Assembly: GCA_005473895.2 (NCBI GenBank) | Contig: SRJI02000005.1 | Span: forward strand, 62,001-126,000 | Source: Carideicomes alvinocaridis | Lineage (GTDB): Bacteria > Pseudomonadota > Alphaproteobacteria > Rhodobacterales > Rhodobacteraceae | Direction: 5' to 3' | Length of the DNA: 64,000 nt | Part shown: positions 45,515 to 55,344 of the stretch, piece by piece | How the letters are laid out: every line of letters starts with the position of its first letter | Position numbering within the stretch: position 1 is the first letter of the stretch | Notes under the pieces: generated by a model | Told to the model about the DNA's origin: nothing | The model's input: the letters and a program-made list of their open reading frames with translations, nothing else | The model's database searches: none | Made by a program: the position numbers and the translations under genes

Positions 45515-46675
45515 ATGAGCAAGTTCGAAACCCGGGAGGGCCCGGTGCGGCTCGGCATGGTGGGGGGCGGCCAGGACGCCTTCATCGGCGCCGTGCACCG
45601 GATCGCGGCGCGGATCGACGGCGAATACGAGCTGGTGGCGGGGGCGCTGTCCTCCACCCCCGAAAAGGCCCGGGCCTCGGGCGCCGCGCTCGGCCTGTCG
45701 CCGGACCGGACCTATGACGATTACCGCGCCATGGCGATGCGCGAGGCGCGGCTCAAGGACGGGATCGAGGCGGTGGCGATCGTCACCCCGAACCATGTCC
45801 ATTACCCCGCCGCCCGGGAATTCCTGAAACGCGGCATCCACGTCATCTGCGACAAGCCCCTGACCCACCGCGCGCAGGACGCGAAACGCCTTGCCGAGGC
45901 GGCGAAGAAATCCGACGCGCTCTTCGTGCTGACCCACAATTACACCGGCTACCCGATGATCCGGCAGGCCCGCGCGATGATCGAAGCGGGCGAGCTGGGC
46001 GCGCTGCGGGTGGTGCAGGTGGAATATGCCCAGGACTGGCTGAGCGAGGCGGCGGAGAGCGAGGGCGTGAAACAGGCCGAATGGCGCACCGATCCCGAAC
46101 GCTCCGGCGCCGGCGGCGCGGTGGGCGATATCGGGACCCATGCCTACAACCTCGCCTGTTTCGTCACCGGGCTGGAGGCGGAGAGCCTCGCCGCCGACCT
46201 GCAAAGCTTCGTGCCCGGCCGGGCGCTCGACGACAATGCCCATGTCATGCTGCGCTTTGCCGGCGGGGCGCGCGGCATGCTCTGGTGCTCGCAGGTGGCG
46301 CCGGGTAACGAGAACGCGCTGACGCTCCGGGTCTACGGCGAAAAGGGCGGCTTGTCCTGGAACCAGGAACAGCCCAACCACCTGCATTACACGCCCTTCG
46401 GCGAACCCACGCGGCTGATCACCCGCAACGGCGCCGGCGCCGGGCCCGAGGCCGCGCGGGTCAGCCGCATCCCCGCCGGCCATCCCGAGGGCTATCTCGA
46501 GGGCTTCGCCAATATCTACACCGAGGCCGCCCGCGCCATCCGCGCCCACCGCAAGGGCCAGCCCGCCCCCGACGGCACGCTCTATCCCGGCATCCAGGAC
46601 GGGCTGAAGGGCGTGCGCTTCATCGAAGCCTGCGTCGCCTCCTCGAAGCGCGACGCGAGGTGGGTCACCCTCTGA
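45515..46675 (+). CDS. Gfo/Idh/MocA-family oxidoreductase
   Basis: A 386-residue NAD(P)-dependent sugar or cyclitol dehydrogenase. N-terminal Rossmann motif LGMVGGGQDAFIG, then VTPNHVHYPAAREFLKRGIHVICDKPLTHR with the family Lys (CDKP), and GGAVGDIGTHAYNLACFVTG with the usual D-x3-H. A GGAGGAGG Shine-Dalgarno precedes the ATG. It lies upstream of the xylose genes, after a 129-base gap and before a 375-base one, so a role in pentose use is possible but not shown. Confidence 0.9.
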   Translation: MSKFETREGPVRLGMVGGGQDAFIGAVHRIAARIDGEYELVAGALSSTPEKARASGAALGLSPDRTYDDYRAMAMREARLKDGIEAVAIVTPNHVHYPAAREFLKRGIHVICDKPLTHRAQDAKRLAEAAKKSDALFVLTHNYTGYPMIRQARAMIEAGELGALRVVQVEYAQDWLSEAAESEGVKQAEWRTDPERSGAGGAVGDIGTHAYNLACFVTGLEAESLAADLQSFVPGRALDDNAHVMLRFAGGARGMLWCSQVAPGNENALTLRVYGEKGGLSWNQEQPNHLHYTPFGEPTRLITRNGAGAGPEAARVSRIPAGHPEGYLEGFANIYTEAARAIRAHRKGQPAPDGTLYPGIQDGLKGVRFIEACVASSKRDARWVTL

Positions 46676-47050
46676 CCCCGCCACGCCGCCAGGCGGGGGC
46701 CGGGCTCGCCCTCCGGCCCCCGCCTGGCAAGCGCATCCCCCTAACGGCCCTCTCGCCGCCAACGAAGCACCCCCGGCAAAGCCCACGCAACACCGGACCA
46801 TTGGCGCCACCCCTGCTTCTTCGGTCCACAAATATGGCCGCCGGAGGCAAGCCCGACCGCCCCACCCGCACCCCTCCCGGCAAGGGCGTCACCTCACCAG
46901 AGGCAAACAAGAGCGCGCGGAAGCGCCCCTTTGGATCACGTCTCCCCACTCGCGCGGCCGGAGGCGAAAGCGGGCCGGTTTGCGCTAACAATTCGATTTG
47001 ACCCGCCCGGGCGCAATCGGCACATTGCGCGGACCAATGGGAGGTAGCGC
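46676..47050 (+). promoter_or_regulatory. Intergenic region before xylB: repeat, operator and promoter candidates
   Basis: A 375-base gap. It holds copy 5 of the dispersed element (46816-46848: core CCACAAATATGG then CCGCCGGAGGC). Nearer to xylB is GGTTTGCGCTAACA (46977-46990), matching 12 of 14 positions of the generic LacI-family palindrome TGTTAGCGCTAACA. TTGACC (46998-47003), 17 bases and CACATT (47021-47026) is a plausible promoter. GGGAGG precedes the xylB ATG. Confidence 0.45.
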
Positions 47051-48502
47051 ATGTTTCTCGGTCTCGACCTCGGCACCTCCGGCCTGCGCGCGCTCCTGGT
47101 GGATGGCGACGGCCGGCCCGTCGCCTCGGCCAGCGAAAGCTTTTCCGCCCACCACCCCCACCCGGGCTGGAGCGAGCAGGACCCGGCGGACTGGACCCGC
47201 GCGCTCGATGCCGCCATGGCGCAGCTCGGCGCGGAGCACGCGCAAGAGCTGGGCGCGATCCGGGGCATCGGCGTCTCGGGCCACATGCATGGCGCCACGC
47301 TGCTGGATGCCCAGGACCGGGTGATCCGGCCCTGCATCCTGTGGAACGACACCCGCAGCCACCGCGAGGCCGCGGCGCTCGATGCCACGCCGGGCGTGCG
47401 CGAGACCTCGGGCAACATCGTCTTCCCGGGCTTCACCGCGCCGAAACTCCTCTGGGTCGAGGAGGAGGAGCCCGATCACTTCGCCGCCGCGGCCAAGGTC
47501 CTGCTGCCCGCCGCCTACATGAACTGGCACCTGACGGGCGAGTATTTCTCCGACATGTCCGACGCCTCGGGCACCGCCTGGCTGGATACCGGCGCGCGCG
47601 ACTGGTCCGCGGCGCTGCTGGAGGCGGGGCACATGCGCCGCGACCAGATGCCCGGCCTGGTCGAAGGCTCCGACGCCGGCGGCACCCTGCGCCCGGAGCT
47701 CGCGCAGCGATGGGGCCTGCCCGAGGGGGTCGTGGTCGTGGGCGGCGGCGGCGACAACGCGGCCTCGGCCTGCGGCGTGGGCGCGCTGAAGGAGGGCGAG
47801 GGCTTCGTCTCGCTCGGCACGTCGGGGGTGCTGCTGGCGGCGCGGGACGGCTTTGCCCCGCTGCCGGAAAGCGCGGTGCATACCTTCTGCCACGCGGTGC
47901 CGGGGCGCTGGCACCAGATGGGGGTGATCCTGTCGGCCACCGACAGCCTCAACTGGCTGGGCCGCGCCACCGGCGAACGGCCCGCCGACCTGTCCGCCAT
48001 GCTGCCCGACCGGATCGCCGGGCCGGGGCGGGTGCGTTTCCTGCCCTATCTCTCGGGCGAGCGCACGCCGCATAACGACGCCGACATCCGCGGCGCCTTC
48101 CTCGGGCTGGGGCAGGAGACCGGGCAGGAGGACCTGACCCGCGCGGTGATGGAGGGCGTGGCCTATGCGCTGATGGACAGCTATGCGGCGATCCGCGCCA
48201 CCGGGACGGAGCTGACCTCGGTGCTGGCGATCGGCGGCGGCTCGGCCTCGCGCTACTGGCTGGAGCTGATCGCCACCGTGACCGGCCTGTCGCTCGACCT
48301 GCCGGAACAGGGCGATTTCGGCGCCGCGCTCGGAGCGGCCCGGCTGGCCATCTGCGGCGCGACCGGCGCCGATCCCGACAGCGTCATGACCCGCCCCGCC
48401 GTGCGCGAGACGATCGCGCCGCGGGCCGACCTCACAGATCTCTACGCCGCGGGCTACGACAAGTACCGCGCCACCTATCAAGCGATAAGGGCAATCCAAT
48501 GA
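47051..48502 (+). CDS. xylB: Xylulokinase
   Basis: Phosphorylates D-xylulose to xylulose 5-phosphate. 483 residues of the FGGY kinase family: [17 protein letters not shown] (phosphate 1), [24 protein letters not shown], and [14 protein letters not shown] (adenosine site). Length is typical. The stop overlaps the xylA start by 4 bases (ATGA), so expression is coupled in the order xylB-xylA-epimerase, the reverse of E. coli. Confidence 0.96.
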   Translation: MFLGLDLGTSGLRALLVDGDGRPVASASESFSAHHPHPGWSEQDPADWTRALDAAMAQLGAEHAQELGAIRGIGVSGHMHGATLLDAQDRVIRPCILWNDTRSHREAAALDATPGVRETSGNIVFPGFTAPKLLWVEEEEPDHFAAAAKVLLPAAYMNWHLTGEYFSDMSDASGTAWLDTGARDWSAALLEAGHMRRDQMPGLVEGSDAGGTLRPELAQRWGLPEGVVVVGGGGDNAASACGVGALKEGEGFVSLGTSGVLLAARDGFAPLPESAVHTFCHAVPGRWHQMGVILSATDSLNWLGRATGERPADLSAMLPDRIAGPGRVRFLPYLSGERTPHNDADIRGAFLGLGQETGQEDLTRAVMEGVAYALMDSYAAIRATGTELTSVLAIGGGSASRYWLELIATVTGLSLDLPEQGDFGAALGAARLAICGATGADPDSVMTRPAVRETIAPRADLTDLYAAGYDKYRATYQAIRAIQ

Positions 48503-49806
48503 GTACCGGTTTTTTCAACGGCATCGACAAGATCCCCCATGAGGGCCCCGACAGCATCAACCCGCTGGCCTACCACCACTACAATCCCGACGAGATGGTG
48601 ATGGGTAAACGGATGGAGGACCACCTGCGCTTTGCCGTCGCCTGGTGGCATTCCTTTGCCTGGGAGGGCAATGACCCCTTCGGCGGCCAGACCTTCGTGC
48701 GACCCTGGCACCCGCAGGACAGCATGGCCAATGCCCGGCTCAAGGCCGACGTCGCCTTCGAGATGTTCCGCATCCTCGGCCAGCCCTATTACTGCTGGCA
48801 TGATGTCGACATCCGCCCCGACCAGGGCAATTTCGCCGACAACCTCTCCACGCTGGACGAGATCACCGATTACATGGGCGAGAAGATGGAGCTGACGGGG
48901 ACAAAGCTCCTCTGGGGCACCGCCAACATGTTCTCGCATCGCCGCTTCATGTCCGGCGCCTCGACCAACCCGGACCCGGATGTCTTTGCCTTCGCCGCCG
49001 CGACGGTGAAATCCTGCATCGACGCGACCCACAAGCTGGGCGGCGAGAACTACGTGCTCTGGGGCGGGCGCGAAGGCTACGAGACGCTCATCAACACCGA
49101 CATGGGCGCCGAGCTGGACCATATGGGCCGCTTCCTGAACATGGTGGTCGAGTACAAGCACAAGATCGGCTTCAAGGGCCAGATCCTCGTGGAGCCCAAG
49201 CCGCAGGAGCCCTCCAAGCACCAGTACGATTACGACGCGGCGACCTGCATCGGCTTTCTGCGCAAATACGGGCTGGAGGACGAGGTGAAGCTGAACCTCG
49301 AACAGGGCCACGCGATCCTCGCCGGCCACAGCTTCGAGCACGAGATCGCGGTGGCCATGGCCGAGGGGATGTTCGGCTCCATCGACATGAACCGCAACGA
49401 CTACCAGTCGGGCTGGGACACCGACCAGTTCCCCAACAACGTGCCCGAGGTGGCGCTGGCCTATTACCACATCCTGAAGGGCGGCGGCTTCACCCAGGGC
49501 GGGACCAATTTCGACGCCAAGCTGCGGCGCCAGTCGCTCGACCCGGTGGACCTGGTGGCCGCCCATGTCGGCGCGATGGATGTCTGCGCCCGCGGTCTCA
49601 AGGCCGCCGCCGCGATGCTTGAGGATGGCGGGCTGGAGACCGCGCTTGCCGAGCGCTACGCCGGGTGGGAGACGCCCGAGGCGAAGGCGATGCTGGACGG
49701 CGACCTCGGCTCCATCGCGCAGCGGGTGCTGGACCAGGGCGTGAACCCCGAGCCGAAATCCGGCCGGCAGGAGATCCTGGAGAACTACATCAACCGCTTC
49801 GTCTGA
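48499..49806 (+). CDS. xylA: Xylose isomerase
   Basis: Converts D-xylose to D-xylulose in a metal-dependent hydride shift. 435 residues, the longer class II form. The active-site His region FVRPWHPQ, the metal sites [12 protein letters not shown] and [15 protein letters not shown], and [20 protein letters not shown] are all present. ATGA overlap with xylB upstream and TGATG junction with the aldose epimerase downstream. Confidence 0.98.
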   Translation: MSTGFFNGIDKIPHEGPDSINPLAYHHYNPDEMVMGKRMEDHLRFAVAWWHSFAWEGNDPFGGQTFVRPWHPQDSMANARLKADVAFEMFRILGQPYYCWHDVDIRPDQGNFADNLSTLDEITDYMGEKMELTGTKLLWGTANMFSHRRFMSGASTNPDPDVFAFAAATVKSCIDATHKLGGENYVLWGGREGYETLINTDMGAELDHMGRFLNMVVEYKHKIGFKGQILVEPKPQEPSKHQYDYDAATCIGFLRKYGLEDEVKLNLEQGHAILAGHSFEHEIAVAMAEGMFGSIDMNRNDYQSGWDTDQFPNNVPEVALAYYHILKGGGFTQGGTNFDAKLRRQSLDPVDLVAAHVGAMDVCARGLKAAAAMLEDGGLETALAERYAGWETPEAKAMLDGDLGSIAQRVLDQGVNPEPKSGRQEILENYINRFV

Positions 49807-50783
49807 TGCCGACGCCGGGCAGGATACCGGCACCGGAGGAGATCCGCGCCTACCGGCTGCAGGATGGCGGCACGTCCGTCACCCTGCTGAACCTCGGCGC
49901 GATCACCCAAGACTGGCGGGTGGACGGCCGGCCGGTGGTGCTGGGCTATGCCGACCCATCCGCCTATCTCGACAACCCGATGTTCCTGGGGGTGATCGCC
50001 GGGCGGGTGGCGAACCGGATCTCCGCCGCCCGTTTCGAGCTGGGCGGCGAAACCTGGGTCCTGGCGCCGAACGAGGGACCCAACATGCTGCATGGCGGGC
50101 CCGTGGGAACAGGCCGCCAGCTCTGGCAGGTGGAGCGGGACGGCGAACGTGCCCTGCGCCTGGTGCTCGACTCCCCGCATCTCGACCAGGGCTTTCCCGG
50201 CGCGCTGCGGATCGAGCTGATCGTGACGCTGGAGGGCCGGACGCTCACCTACGACATGCGCGCCACCCCGGACCGGGAGACGCCGGTGAGCCTGGCCCAG
50301 CACAATTACTACACCTTGTCCGGCGGCACGGAGCCCGTCTGGGATCACCGCGCACATGTCCCCGCCAGCCGATACGTCGCGGTGGACGACGCGTTGCTGC
50401 CCACGGGTGCACTGGTCCCGGTCGCGGGCCAGCCCTTCGACCTGCGGCAGGAGCGCTCGCTGGGGGAGGCCGATCCGGACCGCCGGGGCAGCGACATCTC
50501 CCATGTCTTCGACGCGCCCGGCGCGAACGAGGTGACGGTTACCGGCCACGGGCTGCGCCTGCGGATGGAGGCGGACAAGCCCGGGCTGCAATTCTACACC
50601 GGCGGCGGCCTCGCCCCCCGGCACACCCCCCTGCCCGGACAGAGCCACGCGCGCTTCCACGGCCTCTGCCTGGAGCCGCAGGGCCTGCCCGACGCGGTGA
50701 CCCAGCCGGCCTTCCCCTCGATCCTCTGCACGCCCGAGGCGCCCTATCGGCAGGTGCTGCGGGTGACCATCGCCCCGCAATAG
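49806..50783 (+). CDS. galM: Aldose 1-epimerase
   Basis: Interconverts alpha and beta anomers of sugars, here likely xylose as feed for XylA. 325 residues of the GalM family: GVIAGRVANRISAARFEL, MLHGGPVGTGRQLW, a SLAQHNYYTLSG His motif, RGSDISHVFD and the catalytic Glu in FHGLCLEPQGLPDAV. The start shares a base with the xylA stop. The gene symbol is by family; specificity for galactose is not implied. Confidence 0.92.
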   Translation: MPTPGRIPAPEEIRAYRLQDGGTSVTLLNLGAITQDWRVDGRPVVLGYADPSAYLDNPMFLGVIAGRVANRISAARFELGGETWVLAPNEGPNMLHGGPVGTGRQLWQVERDGERALRLVLDSPHLDQGFPGALRIELIVTLEGRTLTYDMRATPDRETPVSLAQHNYYTLSGGTEPVWDHRAHVPASRYVAVDDALLPTGALVPVAGQPFDLRQERSLGEADPDRRGSDISHVFDAPGANEVTVTGHGLRLRMEADKPGLQFYTGGGLAPRHTPLPGQSHARFHGLCLEPQGLPDAVTQPAFPSILCTPEAPYRQVLRVTIAPQ

Positions 50784-50822
50784 AGGCTCGCAGCGCCTGC
50801 GCTTTCGCCCTATGCAGGCGGG

Positions 50823-51956
50823 ATGAGCGACGCCGACACATTCGAGATCTTCCTCACCGCCACCCCCGGGCTCGAACGCCCCCTCGCCGACGAGGCGCGG
50901 GAGGCGGGCTTTCCCGATCCTCAGATCGTGCCCGGCGGGGTCAGCTTCACCGGCACCTGGCCCGACGCCTGGCGCGCCAACCTCGTGCTGCGCGGCGCCA
51001 CGCGGGTGCTGGTGCGCTTTGCCAGTTTCATGGCCTTCCACCTCGCCCAGCTCGACAAGCGGGCGCGCAAGCTGGACTGGGCCGCCGTGCTGCGCGCGGA
51101 GCTCCCCGTCAAGGTCGAGGTGACCAGCCGCAAGTCCAAGATCTACCATGCCGGCGCCGCCACCCAGCGGATCGAGCGCGCCATCACCGAGACACTGGGC
51201 GCGCCGATCTCGGCCGAGGCGGGGATCGTGGTGAAGGTCCGGATCGAGGACAACCGCGTGACCTTCTCCATCGACACGTCCGGGCCGTCGCTGCACAAGC
51301 GCGGCCACAAGCAGGCGGTGGGCAAGGCGCCCATGCGCGAGACGATGGCCGCCATGTTCCTGCGCGAGATGGGTTTCGACGGCACGCAGCCGGTGCTGGA
51401 CCCGATGTGCGGCTCGGGCACCTTCGTGATCGAGGCCGCGGAGCGCGCCGCCGGCCTCGCCCCCGGCCGGGCCCGCGGCTTCGCTTTCGAGGAGCTGGCA
51501 AGCTTCGACGCCGAAAACTGGACCGAGATGAAGGCCGAGCTTGCCCCGTCCGAGCCGCGCTCTCCGACCCCGGCCGGCCCCCAATTCCACGGCTCCGACC
51601 GCGACGCGGGCGCCATCCGCATGAGCGGCGAGAATGCGGAGCGCGCGGGCGTCGCGGGCTGGACTGCCTTCCGCTGCTGCGCGGTCTCCGACATCGCCCC
51701 GCCCGAGGGGCCACCGGGCATCGTCATCGTCAACCCGCCCTACGGCGCGCGCATCGGCAACCGCAAGCCGCTCTACGCCGCGCATAACGCCCTGGGCCAG
51801 GCGCTGCTGGAGCGGTTCTCCGGCTGGCGCGTCGGCATCGTCACGAGCGATGCGGGGCTGGCCAAGTCGACCGGCCTGCCCCTGCTGCCCCCCGGCCCCG
51901 TGGTGGCGCATGGCGGGTTGAAGGTGCGCCTCCACCGCACCGACCCGCTGCCCTGA
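50823..51956 (+). CDS. THUMP-domain RNA guanine-N2 methyltransferase
   Basis: A 377-residue class I methyltransferase with N-terminal ferredoxin-like and THUMP parts (ATPGLERPLADEAREAGF, then VEVTSRKSKIYHAGAA) and a C-terminal SAM domain with LDPMCGSGTFVIEAAERA and the NPPYGARIG catalytic motif. This is the RlmL N-half/YpsC group that makes m2G in 23S rRNA. The single-domain length (E. coli RlmL is much longer, fused to RlmK) is usual in alphaproteobacteria. It lies 39 bases after the epimerase. Confidence 0.9.
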   Translation: MSDADTFEIFLTATPGLERPLADEAREAGFPDPQIVPGGVSFTGTWPDAWRANLVLRGATRVLVRFASFMAFHLAQLDKRARKLDWAAVLRAELPVKVEVTSRKSKIYHAGAATQRIERAITETLGAPISAEAGIVVKVRIEDNRVTFSIDTSGPSLHKRGHKQAVGKAPMRETMAAMFLREMGFDGTQPVLDPMCGSGTFVIEAAERAAGLAPGRARGFAFEELASFDAENWTEMKAELAPSEPRSPTPAGPQFHGSDRDAGAIRMSGENAERAGVAGWTAFRCCAVSDIAPPEGPPGIVIVNPPYGARIGNRKPLYAAHNALGQALLERFSGWRVGIVTSDAGLAKSTGLPLLPPGPVVAHGGLKVRLHRTDPLP

Positions 51957-52271
51957 GCCGCGCCCCCGAGGGCATACGGGGGGGGGCTGCCGGAACGGCC
52001 CCCTCCGCCTCACGCGGCGAGTCGCTATGGCCCGAACCTGACAAGTCCAGCACAAACACAAATATGTGACTGATTTGGCTCGGAAACCCCGCCGGATCCG
52101 ATATCTCGCGCTATTTGCGTGGGATAGGCGCCGCCGACCGCTGAGACTGGTCGGCCGGGCCATGGCAAGTCTGCAACACCAACCCCCGATATGCGGCCCC
52201 GGCCATGACGGCCGAAAGAGCCGACCTACACCTCTCAGCGTCTGCAGAATTCTTTGGAAAGGACGACCCTG
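51957..52271 (+). terminator. Intergenic region: terminator-like hairpin and leader of the DUF481 gene
   Basis: A 315-base gap. A GC hairpin near 51978-52004 (GGGGGC against GCCCCC) probably ends the methyltransferase message, without a T tract. The AT-rich stretch around 52044-52075 is the likely promoter area for the DUF481 gene, whose Shine-Dalgarno GGAAAGGA lies at 52255-52262. No small gene is convincing here. Confidence 0.5.
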
Positions 52272-53105
52272 ATGGACTTTAGCAAGCTGCACATCGGCAT
52301 CCTCGTTGGCACGATGGCTGCCACTGCCACCCCGACCTTCGCGCAAACGGCCTTCAGCAACACCAACATGGCCGAGAACCGCAACGAGGACCTGCGCGAC
52401 GAGATCGAAGAGGATTTCGAGCGCGACGCAGATCAGTTCGGCAACCGCGGCCGCAAGCTCGGCTTCGACGGTTCGGTGGCCCTGCGCGGCACGGCCAGCG
52501 AAGGCAACAGCGACAGCGCCGATATCGGCATCGGTGCCAACTTCGACTATTACGACGGCACCAACGGCTACGGGCTGGAGCTGAACTACACCTACAGCGA
52601 AGACAGCGGCACCACGACCGAGGAAAGCCTGTTCTACGACTTCCAGTACACGCGCGACTTCACCCGCAAGACCTATGGCTTCGCCAAGGTGCAGGGCACG
52701 GTGGACGAATTCTCCGCCTATGACAGCGACACCTTTGTCGGCGTCGGCGTCGGGTACTGGATCTACGACCGTCCCGACCTGCAATGGGCGGTCCAGGGTG
52801 GCCCGGGCTACCGTGTCGCGGATCTCGACAGCGCGCTGGACGCGGATTTCGAGGAAGCGGCGATCAGCCTGTCGTCGATGTACACCTACAACTTCAGCGA
52901 CAACATGTTCCTGACCAACGACACGGACGTCGTCGGCTCGGAATCGGACACGGTGATCCTGAACGAACTGGGTCTCAACGTCCGCATGACCAATTCGCTC
53001 GCGCTGCGCACCAGCATCGCGACCGAGTATCACACCGATCCCCAGGCGGGCTTCGAGGATACCGACAACACCTTCGGCGTGTCGCTGGTCTACAACTTCC
53101 AATAA
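52272..53105 (+). CDS. DUF481-family outer-membrane beta-barrel protein
   Basis: A 277-residue secreted protein with a Sec leader (about residues 1-24, ending TPTFAQ), a charged N-terminal segment (ENRNEDLRDEIEEDFERD), then alternating beta-strand patterns such as YGLELNYTYSED and FVGVGVGYWIYD and a C-terminal strand VSLVYNFQ. This matches DUF481 (YdiY-like) putative porins or adhesion barrels. The ATG at 52272 is used; an earlier in-frame start at 52254 lies in the Shine-Dalgarno. It marks the last core-type gene before the AT-richer accessory region. Confidence 0.85.
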   Translation: MDFSKLHIGILVGTMAATATPTFAQTAFSNTNMAENRNEDLRDEIEEDFERDADQFGNRGRKLGFDGSVALRGTASEGNSDSADIGIGANFDYYDGTNGYGLELNYTYSEDSGTTTEESLFYDFQYTRDFTRKTYGFAKVQGTVDEFSAYDSDTFVGVGVGYWIYDRPDLQWAVQGGPGYRVADLDSALDADFEEAAISLSSMYTYNFSDNMFLTNDTDVVGSESDTVILNELGLNVRMTNSLALRTSIATEYHTDPQAGFEDTDNTFGVSLVYNFQ

Positions 53106-53482
53106 GGGCAGCGACCCTTCGGGGCGAGGCCACCTCGCCCCTCGTCAAAGCTGAGGATGGCCCGGGGCGGGCCATTCTCCTCCGCCCGCCAGCCAGGCTT
53201 GTCCCGACGAGGATGCCAGCGACTCCGGGTTTTCAGAGCGACGGCTGCATCGAGTTGTCGGAAATGCCTGTCCGCGGCTCGCGCCTCTCTTCCTCAAAGC
53301 CAGAATGCAATCGGGTCAGCCGCTCTGACCGCGGGCCTGCGACTGACAGCGGACCCGCCCCGGGACACCACATCTCACGATTCGAGCTACTCGTGGGAGC
53401 GGACATAACACACATCGCCCGCCCTCCTACTTGGGTGTGCCCTACCTCCGGCCTCCAGCGAGCCATTCTGCGGAATCAGCCC
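53106..53482 (+). other. Intergenic junction between core genes and accessory region
   Basis: 377 bases without a supportable gene. Two hairpins follow the DUF481 stop: GGGGCGAGG with CCTCGCCCC (53121-53141) and ATGGCCC with GGGCCAT (53157-53175), likely terminators. The rest (53180-53480) shows no tRNA, no clear attachment repeat and no ORF with a start signal; composition shifts towards AT beyond it. Confidence 0.6.
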
Positions 53483-54346
53483 TTAGGCATCATCTTCCCC
53501 ACGCTTCCAAGGCGTCCGGAACGTCGAGGAAATCCCGACGCGTATCCCCGAAGCGATTCTCGTCGCAGTTCTACCCACAGGTTCGACTGTGCGTGACATC
53601 GAAAAGCGTATTTCCGCCGCAAACAAATCTTTGACTCGCTCGATCGCCATTTCTTCACGCTCGTCTATGCGGCCATCAGCTTCCATTACCTCACAGAGAA
53701 ACGACCTGATATCAGCAAGCATCACGTTGGCCTTGCAGTCGGGATTGTCACGGGCAAAAGCGGCAAGTGTCGACGCAGCTGTCTTGATGTCGAAGGCATC
53801 AAGCTTCCGGGCGACGAACTCGAGCCCTTGCTCGACAAATTCCTCGGAATACCCCCAATGCCGAACAAAATAGTGCCTTATCTTGTCGAGTTCACTTTCA
53901 TGAACATCACTATCGACCGCCGCAATCTTCATAGCCAGCGGCGCCATCAGGTCGAAAAGGCCCAGGCCCAGCACGTCCAGTGGGGTATTGATGAACTCTG
54001 GTATTACAGTCGACTTGCCCCCATCGTCTTTCAGGTAGCGCGTGATTCCCAGCCAAGCGCCGCCGGATAGCACGCTGGCCGCAATGACCCAGCCGACCGG
54101 GGTAGCTGCCGTTCCCAGACCAATCGCCGCGAGCAGACCTGGTGCGGCAAAGAACTTCTGTGCAACAAATGCCGAGCTAGCGACCTGCGCGCCTGTCGCG
54201 GCCACCCCAGCAATATCCCAAGCCTCGAAGACCGTTTTCTTGATACGCGTGGATGTGTAGGCATCCTCTCCGATGCCGAGCTTGGCTTTGAACCTCAGTT
54301 CGTCTTCGACAACGTCATCGACCCCCTCAAACCAATTCTCATCCAT
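53483..54346 (-). CDS. TerB-like protein with Gly-rich membrane segments
   Basis: A 287-residue protein not assignable to a named family. Residues about 50-105 are apolar and Gly/Ala-rich with GLLAAIGLGTAATPVGWVIA and SVLSGGAWLGITRYL, likely one or two membrane passes. The C-terminal half (about 130-250) has the helical, acidic pattern of TerB-type tellurite-resistance/stress domains: MKIAAVDSDVHESELDKI and later EVMEADGRIDEREEMAIERV. It is the second gene of a pair, one base after its partner's stop. In other genomes TerB-like domains occur near phage-defence genes; a defence role here is a guess. Confidence 0.65.
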   Translation of the reverse strand: MDENWFEGVDDVVEDELRFKAKLGIGEDAYTSTRIKKTVFEAWDIAGVAATGAQVASSAFVAQKFFAAPGLLAAIGLGTAATPVGWVIAASVLSGGAWLGITRYLKDDGGKSTVIPEFINTPLDVLGLGLFDLMAPLAMKIAAVDSDVHESELDKIRHYFVRHWGYSEEFVEQGLEFVARKLDAFDIKTAASTLAAFARDNPDCKANVMLADIRSFLCEVMEADGRIDEREEMAIERVKDLFAAEIRFSMSRTVEPVGRTATRIASGIRVGISSTFRTPWKRGEDDA

Positions 54347-54347
54347 C

Positions 54348-54932
54348 TCAGACCCTTGACTTCAAGACTTCAAAGGAAGCGACTGACGACCTGATACGTC
54401 TTTCGAGCGCATTGTTACCCAGGTCTTGAATGGCACCCACTGCGAAGCCAAATGCAATCGCAAGGGCACCAACAAACGGACCGAAAACAAATCCAATGAC
54501 TGGCACCGAAGTCACAAGGTAGCCGAAGACTGCTCCAAATATCGCGCCCGTACTGGACATTGGAAATTCCGAAAGAAGGGCCGTGATGATATCAAGTATC
54601 TTGCGCCCAATCTTGACAGCCATCGACCCGATCCTGATCGTGGTTTTGGAGATTGTAAAAATAAGGGATTTTGCATCGGCCGAAATATCCAATGCCCCGA
54701 TTCGCTTCTTCAGGGTCTCTTCGGATAAATCAAAGGATAGCAGATCCCGGATCTCTTCTTCAGATTCAGCGACGCATTCCATTTGCATGGTCTTGCCAGT
54801 GCCCGGTGCCACAGCCTCGACAATCACGAGCCCCTCCCCTGGTAGGCTTCGAGAACAGGATGACACCTCGAAAATCACCCGGCAAGCTTCAATGATGGTT
54901 TCCTGATAATTCGGGGCCAGAATAGGCGTCAC
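54348..54932 (-). CDS. Unknown protein with C-terminal Gly-rich membrane segment
   Basis: A 194-residue protein of unknown family. The N-terminal two thirds are soluble (VIVEAVAPGTGKTMQMECVAESEEE; the TGKT is probably not a true P-loop because it lacks the preceding GxxxG spacing). Residues about 125-175 are strongly hydrophobic with GAIFGAVFGYLVTSVPVIG and GPFVGALAIAFGFAVG. The start appears to be a GTG at 54932 with a weak Shine-Dalgarno. It leads the two-gene unit with the TerB-like gene; the pair probably acts together at the membrane. Confidence 0.62.
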   Translation of the reverse strand: MTPILAPNYQETIIEACRVIFEVSSCSRSLPGEGLVIVEAVAPGTGKTMQMECVAESEEEIRDLLSFDLSEETLKKRIGALDISADAKSLIFTISKTTIRIGSMAVKIGRKILDIITALLSEFPMSSTGAIFGAVFGYLVTSVPVIGFVFGPFVGALAIAFGFAVGAIQDLGNNALERRIRSSVASFEVLKSRV

Positions 54933-54950
54933 TACTTGTAGTACATCTGG

Positions 54951-55142
54951 CTAGAAGCGGTCTTTGCCCGCCCGCTGCGAAATCACATTGCGTCCTGTCC
55001 TGCCGACGAAGGCGAGAGGCACAAGGTACTTCTTGCGGAGGTCACTCGGGTTTCGGCGTCGAAAGTACCATGTGTTGTTCTTCAGCTGGATAGACTTGGC
55101 TTCCACCCGGAACGCTCCGAAGTCGAATAGTGTGACAGTCAT
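54951..55142 (-). pseudogene. Remnant of a phage-type integrase N-terminus
   Basis: A 63-codon ORF reading VEAKSIQLKNNTWYFRRRN then PSDLRKKY, the short N-terminal domain that precedes tyrosine-recombinase integrases (DUF6538-like, typically YYFRRRVPADLR). No catalytic domain follows, so it is a truncated relic. Its presence next to mobC supports a mobile origin for this region. Identification rests on one motif. Confidence 0.5.
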
Positions 55143-55344
55143 GTGCTACCCCATGCGCCACCTCACACAGAGCGAAATCCCACCTAAGTGACTGCAATTC
55201 AATGATTTCTTGGGGTGGAAGTGGCGCGCCTAGGAGGAGAAAGTTCGAACTCTTTCTTCGCCACACTCGAAGAGTGGGAACGCCATCTCAGAGCTGTTGA
55301 GGCCTCTAACACCGTAACTCAGGACAATGATCCGAGGTGCGGCG

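Noticed and set aside
53106-53482. tRNA or attachment site as the island insertion point
   Set aside because: I could not fold a tRNA or find a matching direct repeat at the other end within the window.
54768-54810. Walker A motif in the 194-residue membrane-tail protein
   Set aside because: GTGKT occurs but lacks the usual preceding residues and any Walker B partner.
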